Below the pieces are notes generated by a model that saw nothing but the letters and a program-made list of their open reading frames with translations, was not told the origin of the DNA and did not search any database. Shown here one piece after another: positions 16,377 through 25,632 of a DNA stretch of 64,000 nucleotides; position 1 is the first letter of the stretch, and each line of letters starts with the position of its first letter. The stretch lies in contig JAQYDN010000017.1 of the NCBI GenBank assembly GCA_028724185.1, positions 59,313 to 123,312 of the forward strand, written 5' to 3'. A program made the translations under genes and the position numbers. The stretch is from Bacillota bacterium (lineage in GTDB: Bacteria > Bacillota > Clostridia > Tissierellales > Peptoniphilaceae).

Positions 16377-16422
16377 ATCGATGTTCAATGACTCTATCTC
16401 TTGTTCTTTCTCACGCGCGAGC

Positions 16423-18546
16423 TTAAATGGCGCAAGGACTGTAGCCGCAATCCTGGCATTCGGCGCAACCGCCGGTGTGGTTCATTTTTCCGCCGCACAT
16501 GGGACAGGTGTCGGGATCGTCGGTCATGCGCTTCGCGATCTCCCGATTCAATTCTTCCTGCAGTTCTTTGACCCGGTCGCCCGTTTTTTCGGTCTCCGTC
16601 GTCAAAATACCGCTTCGCGCGCAGCCGTCGCGATAAATGGTGACGCCCTTCAGTCCCATCTTCCAAGCGTAAAGGTAGAGATCTTCGACTTCCTCGACGC
16701 TGAATTCATTCGGCACGTTGACCGTCGAGGAGATCGAGGCGTCGATAAATTCCTGCCACGCCGATTGGACGCGAATGCGGGCCTTGTAATCCAAGTTCGA
16801 GGTCGTAATGACGTAATCCGGCAAATCGTCTTCCGAAGAAATATCCTGCGCCTCCATCAGGTCGCGGACGATGTCGGTATAGACGGTGTAGTAAGTGTCC
16901 TCGTCGTGGAGCGACTCCGACTTGCGCACATAGCTGATTTGGAAGATCGGCTCGACGCCGTTGCTGCATCCGATTAAGGTGGAAATCGAGCCGGTCGGCG
17001 CGATGGTGAGCAACTGGGAGTTTCTGAGACCGTAGGTTTCAATCAATTCGAGGACGTCCGGATCGGCGTTTTTCTTAAGGAAGGGCGACGCCAAGATCTT
17101 TTCTTTTTTATAGCGGGGGAAGGGACCTTCTTCCTTGGCGAGAAGCGCCGAGGTACGGAGGGCTTCGTTGATCAGGACGCGGCCGATCTGCTTAATCACA
17201 TCGATGGACTCGGAAGAACCGTAGGCGACGCCCATTTTAATAAACATATCGGCGACACCCATCACGCCCAATCCGATTTGACGGAGGTCTTTCGACACCT
17301 CGCGCTGTTCCGGGAGCGGGTGCAGTTTCATGTTCTCATCCAAGGCGTCGTTTAAATAGATCACGCCCTCCTTGACGAGGTCCTTAAACCCGTCGAAGTC
17401 GAAGGTCGCCGAGGACGTAAACGGTTTTTTTACGAACTCTCCGAGGTTGATACTCGACAAATTACAGGAACCGAACGCGGGGAGCGGTTCTTCGGCACAG
17501 GGGTTGACGCCGGCGTAGGAGAAGCTTTCGTCTTCGCTCATCATATGCCACGAATTGATGCGGTCTTTAAATAAGATGCCCGGTTCCGCCATATTCCAGT
17601 TGTTGTAGGCGAGGCGGTGCATCATCTCGCGCGCATTGACGTCCTTTCGTATCTTCTCGCCCGTCGCTTCGACGTCGAAGGAGAGCGTAAAGTTCCCGTC
17701 GTCTTCATACGCCTTAAAAAAATCGTCGCCGCAGTTTACGGAGATATTGGCGCTCGTGACTTTCTCCGGATCGTTTTTAACGTCGATAAAATCCATGATG
17801 TCCGGGTGCGAGGCGTCCATGTTGAGCATAAGGGCGCCGCGCCTTCCCCGCATGCCGATCAGCCCCGTCGTGAGGGAATAGAGGTCCATAAAGCTCACCG
17901 CTCCCGTCGTGGTCGTCGCGGCGTTATTGACCTTCGCCCCCTTCGGGCGCAATTTATTGAGCGTCAGCCCCACGCCGCCGCCGTAACTGTAAGTTCTCGC
18001 CATCCACTTCGCCGTATCGTAAATCGACTCGATGTTGTCCTCGACCTGCGGCATGACGTAGCAGTTCGACAGGGTCACTTTCTTTCCCTCCGCGTCGAGT
18101 CCCCGTCCGGCTAAGATTCGTCCGGCGGGCATAAACTGTTTGTTGGCGATCGCCTTTTTAATCGCCGATTGGCCGCCGCTCACCCGTTCCAAAAATTCGT
18201 CAAAGCTTTCCGAGCGAAAGCGGTACTTCTTTTCATAGATGTCGCGCTGTAAGTCGGTCATGTCCCAACCGTGTTCCCTCAAGCGCGTCCGCGCTTCGCG
18301 GTAGAGGATGTATTTTTTCGCGGCCTCCGGATCCTTTTGCATCAACAAAAGTTCCACCGCGTCCTGAATCGACTCGATGTCGACGATCTCTTTATCTCGA
18401 CACTGCTCTTCCACATGTTTCGCGACGGCGTGGGAGATCTCCTTATCCACACCCTTTTCGGTCTCCGCCATCGCCTTTTCCACGGCAATCGCAATCTTCT
18501 CGCCGTTAAACGATACGATCTTGCCGTTTCTCTTTCGAACGTCCAT
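16423..18546 (-). CDS. nrdJ: Class II (B12-dependent) ribonucleotide reductase
   Basis: 707 residues. An ATP-cone regulates activity at the N terminus (VRKRNGKIVSFNGEKIAIAV), followed by the ten-stranded barrel with SNCYVMP, the active-site NPCAEEPLPAFGSCNLSSINL, and APTGSIS. The tail CPMCGGKMNHTGGCAECQDCGYSPC carries the redox cysteines and a zinc-ribbon look typical of NrdJ. It makes deoxyribonucleotides with adenosylcobalamin, independent of oxygen. ATG follows GAGGAGGATGAA. A perfect DnaA box lies 19 bp upstream of the start (18565-18573). Confidence 0.95.
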   Translation of the reverse strand: MDVRKRNGKIVSFNGEKIAIAVEKAMAETEKGVDKEISHAVAKHVEEQCRDKEIVDIESIQDAVELLLMQKDPEAAKKYILYREARTRLREHGWDMTDLQRDIYEKKYRFRSESFDEFLERVSGGQSAIKKAIANKQFMPAGRILAGRGLDAEGKKVTLSNCYVMPQVEDNIESIYDTAKWMARTYSYGGGVGLTLNKLRPKGAKVNNAATTTTGAVSFMDLYSLTTGLIGMRGRRGALMLNMDASHPDIMDFIDVKNDPEKVTSANISVNCGDDFFKAYEDDGNFTLSFDVEATGEKIRKDVNAREMMHRLAYNNWNMAEPGILFKDRINSWHMMSEDESFSYAGVNPCAEEPLPAFGSCNLSSINLGEFVKKPFTSSATFDFDGFKDLVKEGVIYLNDALDENMKLHPLPEQREVSKDLRQIGLGVMGVADMFIKMGVAYGSSESIDVIKQIGRVLINEALRTSALLAKEEGPFPRYKKEKILASPFLKKNADPDVLELIETYGLRNSQLLTIAPTGSISTLIGCSNGVEPIFQISYVRKSESLHDEDTYYTVYTDIVRDLMEAQDISSEDDLPDYVITTSNLDYKARIRVQSAWQEFIDASISSTVNVPNEFSVEEVEDLYLYAWKMGLKGVTIYRDGCARSGILTTETEKTGDRVKELQEELNREIAKRMTDDPDTCPMCGGKMNHTGGCAECQDCGYSPCAI

Positions 18547-18564
18547 TTCATCCTCCTCTATGAC

Positions 18565-18594
18565 TTATCCACATATTATCAACATATTGTGGTT
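18565..18594. promoter_or_regulatory. DnaA box and imperfect palindrome ahead of nrdJ
   Basis: TTATCCACA (18565-18573) is a perfect consensus DnaA box. It is followed by ATATTATCAACATATTGTGG, so that CCACA and TGTGG face each other about 14 bp apart, a layout also reminiscent of NrdR boxes. Both regulators are known to control nrd genes in other bacteria; which one acts here is open. Confidence 0.5.
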
Positions 18595-18667
18595 AATTTC
18601 ATTCTCCTATCTACATCTTGTATATATCCCCCATCATAAGGCAAAATACGCTCTTTTTCAAATAAAA

Positions 18668-18691
18668 AATAAGGCGGATATCCGCCTTATT
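18668..18691. terminator. Terminator at the end of the GH73 gene
   Basis: AATAAGGCGGA / TCCGCCTTATT with a 2-base centre, overlapping the stop codon at 18687 and followed by an A/T run on the minus side. Confidence 0.8.
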
Positions 18692-19241
18692 TCGTGTCGT
18701 ATCGATCCAATTGATGCGCCGCAATCGTCTGAAGGAGAATCTCCCCGTAGCGGGGATTGGTGCTGTAGCCCGCCGGATAGAGGGCCTCGGCGTAGGCTTC
18801 TTTCGTCGTCGCCTCCCGCACGGACGCGTAGCGCGGCGCCGAGGCGATCAGCTTGCCGTAGTCGAAGAAACTTTCCCTCGGCGAATCGTAGGTCCTGAAC
18901 CCGTCGCTTACGGATTGTTCTTTCTCGTCGATGATTTCCTTCGTCGGAAGCACGACCGAGTGCTCGCCGCTTCCCTTGATTCCGAAGTAGTTGTTGTAGG
19001 TCTTCGCGAGTTCGCTCTCGCCGTAATTCGACTCGACCGCCGCCTGGGCGAGGACGACCGAGGGGATGAGGTCGTAGCGATCCGCCACCTCCATCGCAAG
19101 CGGCGCGTAGGTCTCGATAAAATCTTCCTTACTCCCGACGAGCGCCGGGTCGGGATTGTAGCGAGGACGGATCATATAAAACACGATGACGATAAAGATG
19201 AAGAGATAGACGAGATGTCGCTTTCTCTTTTTTGCGCTCAT
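18687..19241 (-). CDS. Membrane-anchored N-acetylglucosaminidase, GH73 family
   Basis: 184 residues: an N-terminal basic stretch and one membrane helix (HLVYLFIFIVIVFYMI, 9-24) anchor a GH73 glucosaminidase domain. The catalytic glutamate is in AQAAVESNYGESELA and the family YNNYFGIKG follows; later FRTYDSPRESFFDYGKLI and YAEALYPAGYSTNPRYGEIL are typical. It should cleave peptidoglycan glycan strands outside the membrane. Starts 2 bp after the nhaC stop, so co-transcribed with it. Confidence 0.9.
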   Translation of the reverse strand: MSAKKRKRHLVYLFIFIVIVFYMIRPRYNPDPALVGSKEDFIETYAPLAMEVADRYDLIPSVVLAQAAVESNYGESELAKTYNNYFGIKGSGEHSVVLPTKEIIDEKEQSVSDGFRTYDSPRESFFDYGKLIASAPRYASVREATTKEAYAEALYPAGYSTNPRYGEILLQTIAAHQLDRYDTK

Positions 19242-19243
19242 TC

Positions 19244-20668
19244 CTACTCGACCTCGATGACCGTACCGGGATCGTCCTCGATGTAGAAGACGTTTTGACC
19301 GATCGCCGTCAGGATAATGACGACGAAGGGCATGAGGTAGTTAAATACGGCAAAGGGCATATACGCCAAGGGCGAGACGTGCAGGACGCTCTTCATATAG
19401 ACCCCGCACGTGTTCCACGGCACGAGGGCACTGGTAACCGTCCCCGACGATTCCAAGGTCGATGAGAGGAGCTTGGGGTGGAGTCCCCGTCGCTTGTACT
19501 CGGGCGCAAACATCCGTCCCGGAACGACGAGCGAAATGTACTGTTCGGGCATCGTCATATTCGACAACAAACACGTCACGAGCGTCGCGGTCACCAGACC
19601 CGTTACGGAGCGGATGCCCTTGACGAGGGCGCCGACGATCACTTCGAGTTGACCCGTCCGCTCGGCGATGCCGCCGAACATCATCGCGATCAGCGTAAGC
19701 GAGACCGATTCCATCATGTTCATCAGACCGCCCGCCGTCAAGAGCTTATCCAGCCCTTCGACGCCCGTCTCGGAGATGTAGCCGTTCATCCCGCTGCCCA
19801 AGATTTCCTGAAAGCCGACGGTCGGCTGCACGATGGGCCCGATGATCGTCGCGACGATAATGCCTAAGACGATCCCCGGAAGGGCCGGAATTTTAAAGGC
19901 AATGCTCACGATGACGACGATCGGCGGAAGGAGGAGGATCGGGTTGATCACAAACGCTTCCTTTAACCCTTCCTGCAATTCGCGAATTCCCGAAACGTCG
20001 GCTACGCCCATTTGCGCGCTGTAACGGCTCGTCAAGACGGCGAAGACGATAAGCGTCATGACGTAGGTAAGCACGGTCGGTTTGATCATCGCCTTAACGT
20101 GGGTAAAGACGTCGGTTCCCGCCATCGCGGGCGCGAGGTTGGTCGTATCCGAAAGCGGGCTCATCTTATCGCCGAAGTAGGCCCCCGACAAAATCGCCCC
20201 CGCCGTCACCGGCGCCGGGATATGTAGACCCTGTGCGATACCCATAAGGGCGATTCCCATCGTCGCCGCCGTTCCCCAACTGCTCCCGGTCGCAAGAGAT
20301 GTAATGGAGCAGATTAAACACGCCGCCACCAAGAAGATCGACGGCTTTAAAATATTAAGTCCGTAGTAGATCATCGACGGCACGACGCCCGTCGCAATCC
20401 AGATCCCCACGAGAATGCCGATGGTAATGAGGATCATGATGGAAGGAAGTGCCTGTGAAATTCCCCGCACCATGGCGCTTTCGATGTCGCTCCAGCGGTA
20501 TCCGATGTGCATCGCCATCAAGGCGGCAAAAATAACGCCGACAAACATGGGAATGTGCGGATCGATTTTAAATTTTAAGATGCTGAGGCACATAATCAGC
20601 ACGAGTCCGGAAAAGACGACGAGCGCCTCCCATAACTTCGCCTTGCGCGGCGCGTATTGGTTATCCAT
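19244..20668 (-). CDS. nhaC: Na+/H+ antiporter, NhaC family
   Basis: 474 residues, about eleven or twelve membrane helices. NhaC signatures include GSSWGTAATMGIALMGI, AGAILSGAYFGDKMSPLSDTTNLAPA and a second half around WNTCGVYMKSVL. It exchanges sodium for protons (some members exchange malate-lactate with Na+/H+). ATG follows CAGGAGGAAG. It precedes the GH73 gene in the same transcript. Confidence 0.9.
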   Translation of the reverse strand: MDNQYAPRKAKLWEALVVFSGLVLIMCLSILKFKIDPHIPMFVGVIFAALMAMHIGYRWSDIESAMVRGISQALPSIMILITIGILVGIWIATGVVPSMIYYGLNILKPSIFLVAACLICSITSLATGSSWGTAATMGIALMGIAQGLHIPAPVTAGAILSGAYFGDKMSPLSDTTNLAPAMAGTDVFTHVKAMIKPTVLTYVMTLIVFAVLTSRYSAQMGVADVSGIRELQEGLKEAFVINPILLLPPIVVIVSIAFKIPALPGIVLGIIVATIIGPIVQPTVGFQEILGSGMNGYISETGVEGLDKLLTAGGLMNMMESVSLTLIAMMFGGIAERTGQLEVIVGALVKGIRSVTGLVTATLVTCLLSNMTMPEQYISLVVPGRMFAPEYKRRGLHPKLLSSTLESSGTVTSALVPWNTCGVYMKSVLHVSPLAYMPFAVFNYLMPFVVIILTAIGQNVFYIEDDPGTVIEVE

Positions 20669-20892
20669 AAACTTCCTCCTGTCAATGATGCTTTCATGCG
20701 TTACTGTATCATAAATACTGAATACCCATTATAGTACAAAAGACCCGCGTAATCATCTCCTACGACAGCTCCAAAGTAACGATCGGGCAAAGAAATCTCC
20801 AAGATCGTCGAAAAATCGCGATAAGTATATTTTTCATATTCTACTATAATCTCCATACCTCGTAAAGACGACCCTTCCCGAGCAAAAAGAAA
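20669..20892. other. nhaC upstream region
   Basis: TATAAT on the minus strand near 20733-20738 is a likely -10 for nhaC, with a long AT-rich stretch beyond. No gene is seen. Confidence 0.35.
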
Positions 20893-20910
20893 AACCCGCC
20901 GAAGCGGGTT
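20893..20910. terminator. Terminator of the first brnQ
   Basis: AACCCGC / GCGGGTT stem, CGAA loop, T-run on both strands; 34 bp past the brnQ stop. Confidence 0.9.
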
Positions 20911-20943
20911 TTATTCTTATGGCCTTTATATCTAATATGCCGA

Positions 20944-22269
20944 TTAGAAAATGCCTTGTTCCGTGTGTTGATCTCTCGTCTTGCCGAGACCCATTCTGCC
21001 GAGTATCGAACCGACGGCAAAGCAGATAAGCGAGGGGATAAACCACGTAAAGCCGAATTGACCGAGCGGCAGATTTTGAATCGATGTGACGAGACTGCCC
21101 AAGCCGATTTTTTCGCCGACGGTTTCAATGATGGCGATGATTAAGACGCCGGCTACCATGATGATGTAGGACATGTCGTATTTGACGTGTTTTTCAAACA
21201 ACATGTAGAATACCAAGGCGATAATCACCGGATAGACGATGGTCAGTACCGGACCTGCCAAACTGATGATCGCATCGACGCCGATCAAAGACAGTGCGAA
21301 ACTGATGATCGTTACGACGATAACGGTGTGTTCATACTTGATCTTCCCGTCGGATATATCTGCAAAGAAGTTACCTGCCGAGGAGATAAGACCGACAGCC
21401 GTCGTCATACAAGCGAGCGTCACGGCGATGGCGAGTGCCACTCTACCGAACGTACCGTAGAGCATACCAACCAAGCCGACTAAGATTTCGACGCGGGAGT
21501 TGTCTTGCGTGTAAATAGCGCTACCTTGTGCGCCTAAATACGTCAAGCCGCCGTATACGAAAGCCAACGCGACGAAGCAGACGAGACCTACTTTAAGGAT
21601 AAACGCCTTGCGCTCGGCTTCGCTGACCTCGCCGTAGCCTTTCCGTATCAAGTCCGCGACGACGATCCCCGTAAACAGCGGTGCTGCGAGAGCGTCCAGC
21701 GTTTGATAGCCTTCGTAGAAACCGCTGACGAAGAATCCGCCTTCGTGCGGGACAGCGACAATTTCACCGACCGGTGCAGCAATAGCCTTGACGATGATCA
21801 ATACTAAGAAGATCAATAACGCCGGGGTTATGTATTTCCCGATGATGTCGACGACGCCACTTTCCTTATAGGACAAGGCGAAAGCGATTGCAAAAAATAT
21901 CAGTGACGTTACAAAAATGGGGAAGTTGGGAAGGAACGGCATAATTCCTACTTCGTGAGTCGTAGCGGCCGTTCTCGGAATAGCGAAAGCCGGACCGATA
22001 CAAATAATAGCGACAAGTGATAATAGCCTTGCAAAACGCGGCCCCACACGTTTTCCCAGGTCGACGGCACGTCCACCGACAAATGCGGTAACGAATACCG
22101 TGATGATCGGAATGACAGGGTCTGCCAACAAGAACCCGAGCATGACGGAAAACCAGCCTTCTCCGGCTCCAACTCCAAGGTACGGCGGGAAGATTAAGTT
22201 TCCAGCACCAAAGAATATAGCGAATAAGGCGAGACCGCTGACAAAAATATCTTGGGTTTTTTTACTCAT
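20944..22269 (-). CDS. brnQ: Branched-chain amino acid transporter BrnQ (copy 1)
   Basis: About 441 residues, twelve membrane helices, LIVCS family (sodium or proton coupled uptake of Leu, Ile, Val). FAIFFGAGNLIFPPYLG is the family N-terminal signature, followed by TAATTHEVGIMPFLP and GYQTLDALAAPLF. The ATG at 22269 follows AAAGGAGATGAATGT; the frame to 22320 has no site. It has its own terminator and lies just before a paralogue with the same order of motifs. Confidence 0.92.
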   Translation of the reverse strand: MSKKTQDIFVSGLALFAIFFGAGNLIFPPYLGVGAGEGWFSVMLGFLLADPVIPIITVFVTAFVGGRAVDLGKRVGPRFARLLSLVAIICIGPAFAIPRTAATTHEVGIMPFLPNFPIFVTSLIFFAIAFALSYKESGVVDIIGKYITPALLIFLVLIIVKAIAAPVGEIVAVPHEGGFFVSGFYEGYQTLDALAAPLFTGIVVADLIRKGYGEVSEAERKAFILKVGLVCFVALAFVYGGLTYLGAQGSAIYTQDNSRVEILVGLVGMLYGTFGRVALAIAVTLACMTTAVGLISSAGNFFADISDGKIKYEHTVIVVTIISFALSLIGVDAIISLAGPVLTIVYPVIIALVFYMLFEKHVKYDMSYIIMVAGVLIIAIIETVGEKIGLGSLVTSIQNLPLGQFGFTWFIPSLICFAVGSILGRMGLGKTRDQHTEQGIF

Positions 22270-22320
22270 ACATTCATCTCCTTTGAAAATTTTAAAGCAT
22301 GCATTGCCTTTAGCTAACAT

Positions 22321-22543
22321 TATACATAAAGACGAGGCGCTTTTGAACGAAAATTTTTAATTCATGAAATCAATTTACGTTTTCTTGTTCGAACATAATT
22401 TTTTAATATATATCGGATCCCACGCCGCATATTTTATACTTCGCTTGGACGATACAACGATTTCCCCCGCGACGCCTGTCACATTTTTTCGACGCCGTTG
22501 AATGCGTTTACCCGTCTTCTCGCGCGTTTAGAGCAATAAAAAA
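22321..22543. other. Spacer between the two brnQ genes
   Basis: AT-rich; nothing recognised apart from the terminator of brnQ copy 2 at its right end. Confidence 0.4.
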
Positions 22544-22563
22544 AGCACCTCCGAAGAAGTGCT
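22544..22563 (-). terminator. Terminator of the second brnQ
   Basis: Eight-pair stem (AGCACYTC / GARGTGCT) with CGAA loop and T-run on the minus strand, 10 bp past the stop. Confidence 0.88.
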
Positions 22564-22572
22564 CTTTATTTC

Positions 22573-23901
22573 TTACAGTGCAGGTTTGATATCGTGGTCG
22601 TCTCGCGTCTTTCCGATGCCCTTGTAGCCCAAGATCGTTCCGATCAAGGCGCCGATGAGGCCCGGAACCAGCCAACTGAATCCGAATTCCGCGAGCGGCA
22701 TGCTGTCGACGATGCCCGCCGCACCTTCGAGGAAGCCGGTCAGGTTGAAAATAGTCGTAATAAACGCCGCGACCAACGTTCCCGTCGCCATGCCGATGAT
22801 CGTCGCGTCGTATTTGATTTTGCGATCGAAGATCATGATGAGAGACATCGCGATCAGCGCCGGATAGACGACGTCCAAGACGGGTCCCGCGAGGCTGATG
22901 ATGCCTTCGACGCCGACGAGTGAAAAGATAAAACTTACGACGACGCTCACGCAAACGACGTATTCATACTTCCACTTATTGTTGGAAACCGACTCGAAGA
23001 AGTCTCCCGCGGCGGATGTAAGGCCCACCGACGTCGTAAGACAAGCAAGACTCACCGCGATGCCTAAGGCGACTCGTCCCCACTTGCCGAGGACCATGCC
23101 GACCATGCCGGTCAAAATGTCCACGCGGGATGCCGAAGCCGGGAAGTGCGCTCCGCCCTGTGCACCGACGTAGGCGAGTCCGCTGTAAACCAAGATGATC
23201 AGGACAAGTGCCAAGACCGATACGGCGACGATCATTTGCGTCTTATCTTTTTTAGACGCATCGCCGTAACCTTTTCGCAACAGGTCGCCCGTGACGATGG
23301 AAGTACACAACAGCGCCACCATCGCATCCATCGTTTGATAGCCTTCTTTTAAACCGGTCGTGAAGAAGTCGCTTCCCTCCACCGGCATAATCGCTCCGAC
23401 GGGACTGACCATCGCCTTGACGATGATAAGCCCTAAAAATACTAACAAGATCGGTGTAATATACTGGCCGATGATGTCGATGACGCCGGTCTTTTTAATC
23501 GCGAGGCGCAACGTAATGGCAAAAAAGATAGCGGATACGACCCAAATAGGTGCCTCCGGTAAAAACGGCAACACACCTACTTCATACGTCGTCGCCGCAG
23601 TTCTCGGAATGGCAAAAACCGGCCCGACACTGATCATCGCGGCGCCCGCCAAGATAACGGCGAAGGGATAGTTGACGCGTCGACCGAGGTCGACGGCTTT
23701 TCCTCCGGCAAATATCGTGACGAGTAGGGTAATAATCGGGATAACCGGGTCTGTCAACAGGAAACCGGCCATGACTGTCGTCCAGTTCGTTCCTGCTTGA
23801 AATCCAAGATATGGCGGAAAGATTAAGTTTCCGGCGCCGAAGAAAATGGCAAATAGCGCAAATCCTACGACGATCATATCTTTGATTTTTTTGTTTTTCA
23901 T
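22573..23901 (-). CDS. brnQ: Branched-chain amino acid transporter BrnQ (copy 2)
   Basis: 442 residues, same family and helix layout as the neighbouring copy and clearly similar throughout (FAIFFGAGNLIFPPYLGFQ, RTAATTYEVGVLPFLP, GYQTMDAMVALLCTS). The two are probably an old tandem duplication that diverged in specificity. Each has its own ribosome site (AAAAGGAGCG here) and terminator, so they can be expressed separately. TATAAT lies near 23932-23937 on the minus strand. Confidence 0.92.
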   Translation of the reverse strand: MKNKKIKDMIVVGFALFAIFFGAGNLIFPPYLGFQAGTNWTTVMAGFLLTDPVIPIITLLVTIFAGGKAVDLGRRVNYPFAVILAGAAMISVGPVFAIPRTAATTYEVGVLPFLPEAPIWVVSAIFFAITLRLAIKKTGVIDIIGQYITPILLVFLGLIIVKAMVSPVGAIMPVEGSDFFTTGLKEGYQTMDAMVALLCTSIVTGDLLRKGYGDASKKDKTQMIVAVSVLALVLIILVYSGLAYVGAQGGAHFPASASRVDILTGMVGMVLGKWGRVALGIAVSLACLTTSVGLTSAAGDFFESVSNNKWKYEYVVCVSVVVSFIFSLVGVEGIISLAGPVLDVVYPALIAMSLIMIFDRKIKYDATIIGMATGTLVAAFITTIFNLTGFLEGAAGIVDSMPLAEFGFSWLVPGLIGALIGTILGYKGIGKTRDDHDIKPAL

Positions 23902-24082
23902 AGATTCGCTCCTTTTTTAGATTCCGTATATATTATATAGAACACGAAACGCAGTCTCTATAAAAAACAAAAATTCAATCACATTAACAGAATTGTCGTC
24001 AAAATACTGAAATTATTTCACCATTTTTTCACCAAATGCAAAATTCTAAGATAAAAATACGATATATTGACGACAAAAGATG

Positions 24083-24544
24083 TTATTCGATGCCGAATCT
24101 CTTTTCCTCGACCCCTCGCGCGGCGACGAGGACGACGGCGTCGTGTTCCATTAAGAGTTTTCCCATTTCGTCTCGAATGGATACGTCCATGTGCACGACG
24201 CCGTAGTCGCCGTGGCTCTTCTCCTCAATTTTATCGACGACGAGCGTGGTGTAGAGCATCATATGCGGATAGACCGGATTGAGCCAGCGCAGGTGATCCA
24301 TGCCGATTCCCGCGACGACGCCGCCTTCGTCGAGTTTTGTGTGAACCCACTTTCCCCAGCACGCGTAAAAGGTATGAAAGCCCGAGGCGATCAGCCCGCC
24401 AAAGCGGCTCTTTTCGGCCGCGACGGGGTCGACGTGAATCGGCCTCGGATCGTGAATTTTTGCGAAGCTGATGATTTCCTGTTCGGTAAAAGAGATCGGG
24501 CTCAACTTAAACGTCAGGCCCTCTACATAATCTTCCAAATACAT
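24083..24544 (-). CDS. MaoC-like hotdog dehydratase
   Basis: 153 residues, a single hotdog domain with the MaoC/(R)-hydratase motif: FAKIHDPRPIHVDPVAAEKSRFGGLIASGF, where the D and H of DPRPIH are the catalytic pair. Members hydrate enoyl-CoA compounds or act as accessory subunits. It starts 14 bp after the mnmA stop with a GGAGGATAGG site and is the last gene of iscS-mnmA-maoC. The link to tRNA thiolation is probably only transcriptional. Confidence 0.85.
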   Translation of the reverse strand: MYLEDYVEGLTFKLSPISFTEQEIISFAKIHDPRPIHVDPVAAEKSRFGGLIASGFHTFYACWGKWVHTKLDEGGVVAGIGMDHLRWLNPVYPHMMLYTTLVVDKIEEKSHGDYGVVHMDVSIRDEMGKLLMEHDAVVLVAARGVEEKRFGIE

Positions 24545-24558
24545 AGCCTATCCTCCAT

Positions 24559-25632
24559 TTAATTCGATTGGACGATGGTTCCGCCCCCGATGACTGTATC
24601 GCCGTCGTAACAGACTACGGCTTGACCGTTTGCAATCGCGCCGTGCGGTTGTTCAAATTCGAGCGAGATCTTCCCTTCTCCGAGGTTTTTTAAGACCGCG
24701 GCGGTCTCCTCCCCGTGGTAGCGCGTCTTCGCCGTTACCTTGATGTCATCCGTCTCATCGACGCTCACCCAGTTAAAGTCGTGCGCCATAAGCGTCCGCT
24801 TTTTAAGGGCGTCCCTGGGTCCGACGACGACGCGATTTGTCTCCATATCCTTGTCCACGACATAGACCGGATGGCCGCAGGCGACGCCCAGACCCTTGCG
24901 CTGGCCGATCGTATAGCCGACGGCGCCGTCGTGTCGACCGAGGATGTGACCTTCTCGATCGACGATGTCGCCGCTTTCGTAGGTCTTACCTTGGAAGCGT
25001 TCGAGGAATCCCTTGTAGTCGCCATCCGGCACGAAGCAGATGTCCTGTGAATCGTGTTTCTTCGCGTTGACGAGTCCCGCCTCCTCGGCGATCGCGCGGA
25101 CCTCGTCTTTTGTCAGCTCGCCCAGCGGAAACAGCGTGTGGGCGAGTTGATCCTGCGTGAGATTGTACAAGACGTAGGATTGATCCTTTTTCGCATCCGG
25201 CCCCTTCTTTAAGGTGTACCGTCCGCTCGTCTCGTCGTAGTCGATGCGCGCGTAGTGACCGGTCGCGATAAAGTCGCAGTCCAAGTCTTTGGCGCGCCGA
25301 TAGAGGTCGTTAAACTTTAAGAAGCGGTTGCAGTCGATGCACGGATTCGGCGTCCATCCCTTTTCGTAGTAGGCGATAAATTTGTCAATGACCTCTTCCT
25401 CGAACCGTTCCGAAAAATCGTAGACAAAGTAATCGATGCCGAGTTTCGCCGACACCATGCGCGCATCGTCGATGTCGTCGAGCGAACAACAGGTGTGGCC
25501 GGTGTTTTGAACCGTCTCATTTTGATAAAGTTTCATCGTGACGCCGATGCATTCGTGTCCCGCCTTCTGCAATAAATAGGCGGCCACGGAACTGTCGACG
25601 CCGCCGCTCATGGCTACTAATATACGACTCAC
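24559..25632 (-). CDS. mnmA: tRNA-specific 2-thiouridylase MnmA
   Basis: 357 residues. It makes the 2-thio group of the wobble uridine in Lys, Glu and Gln tRNAs. Motifs: PP-loop MSGGVDSSVAAYLL at the N terminus, first catalytic cysteine in WTPNPCIDCNRFLKF, second in HDSQDICFVPDGDY. The start is a GTG that overlaps the stop of the cysteine desulfurase (GTGA), so the sulfur donor and the thiolase are co-translated. It contains the expected C-terminal beta-barrel. Confidence 0.96.
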   Translation of the reverse strand: MSRILVAMSGGVDSSVAAYLLQKAGHECIGVTMKLYQNETVQNTGHTCCSLDDIDDARMVSAKLGIDYFVYDFSERFEEEVIDKFIAYYEKGWTPNPCIDCNRFLKFNDLYRRAKDLDCDFIATGHYARIDYDETSGRYTLKKGPDAKKDQSYVLYNLTQDQLAHTLFPLGELTKDEVRAIAEEAGLVNAKKHDSQDICFVPDGDYKGFLERFQGKTYESGDIVDREGHILGRHDGAVGYTIGQRKGLGVACGHPVYVVDKDMETNRVVVGPRDALKKRTLMAHDFNWVSVDETDDIKVTAKTRYHGEETAAVLKNLGEGKISLEFEQPHGAIANGQAVVCYDGDTVIGGGTIVQSN

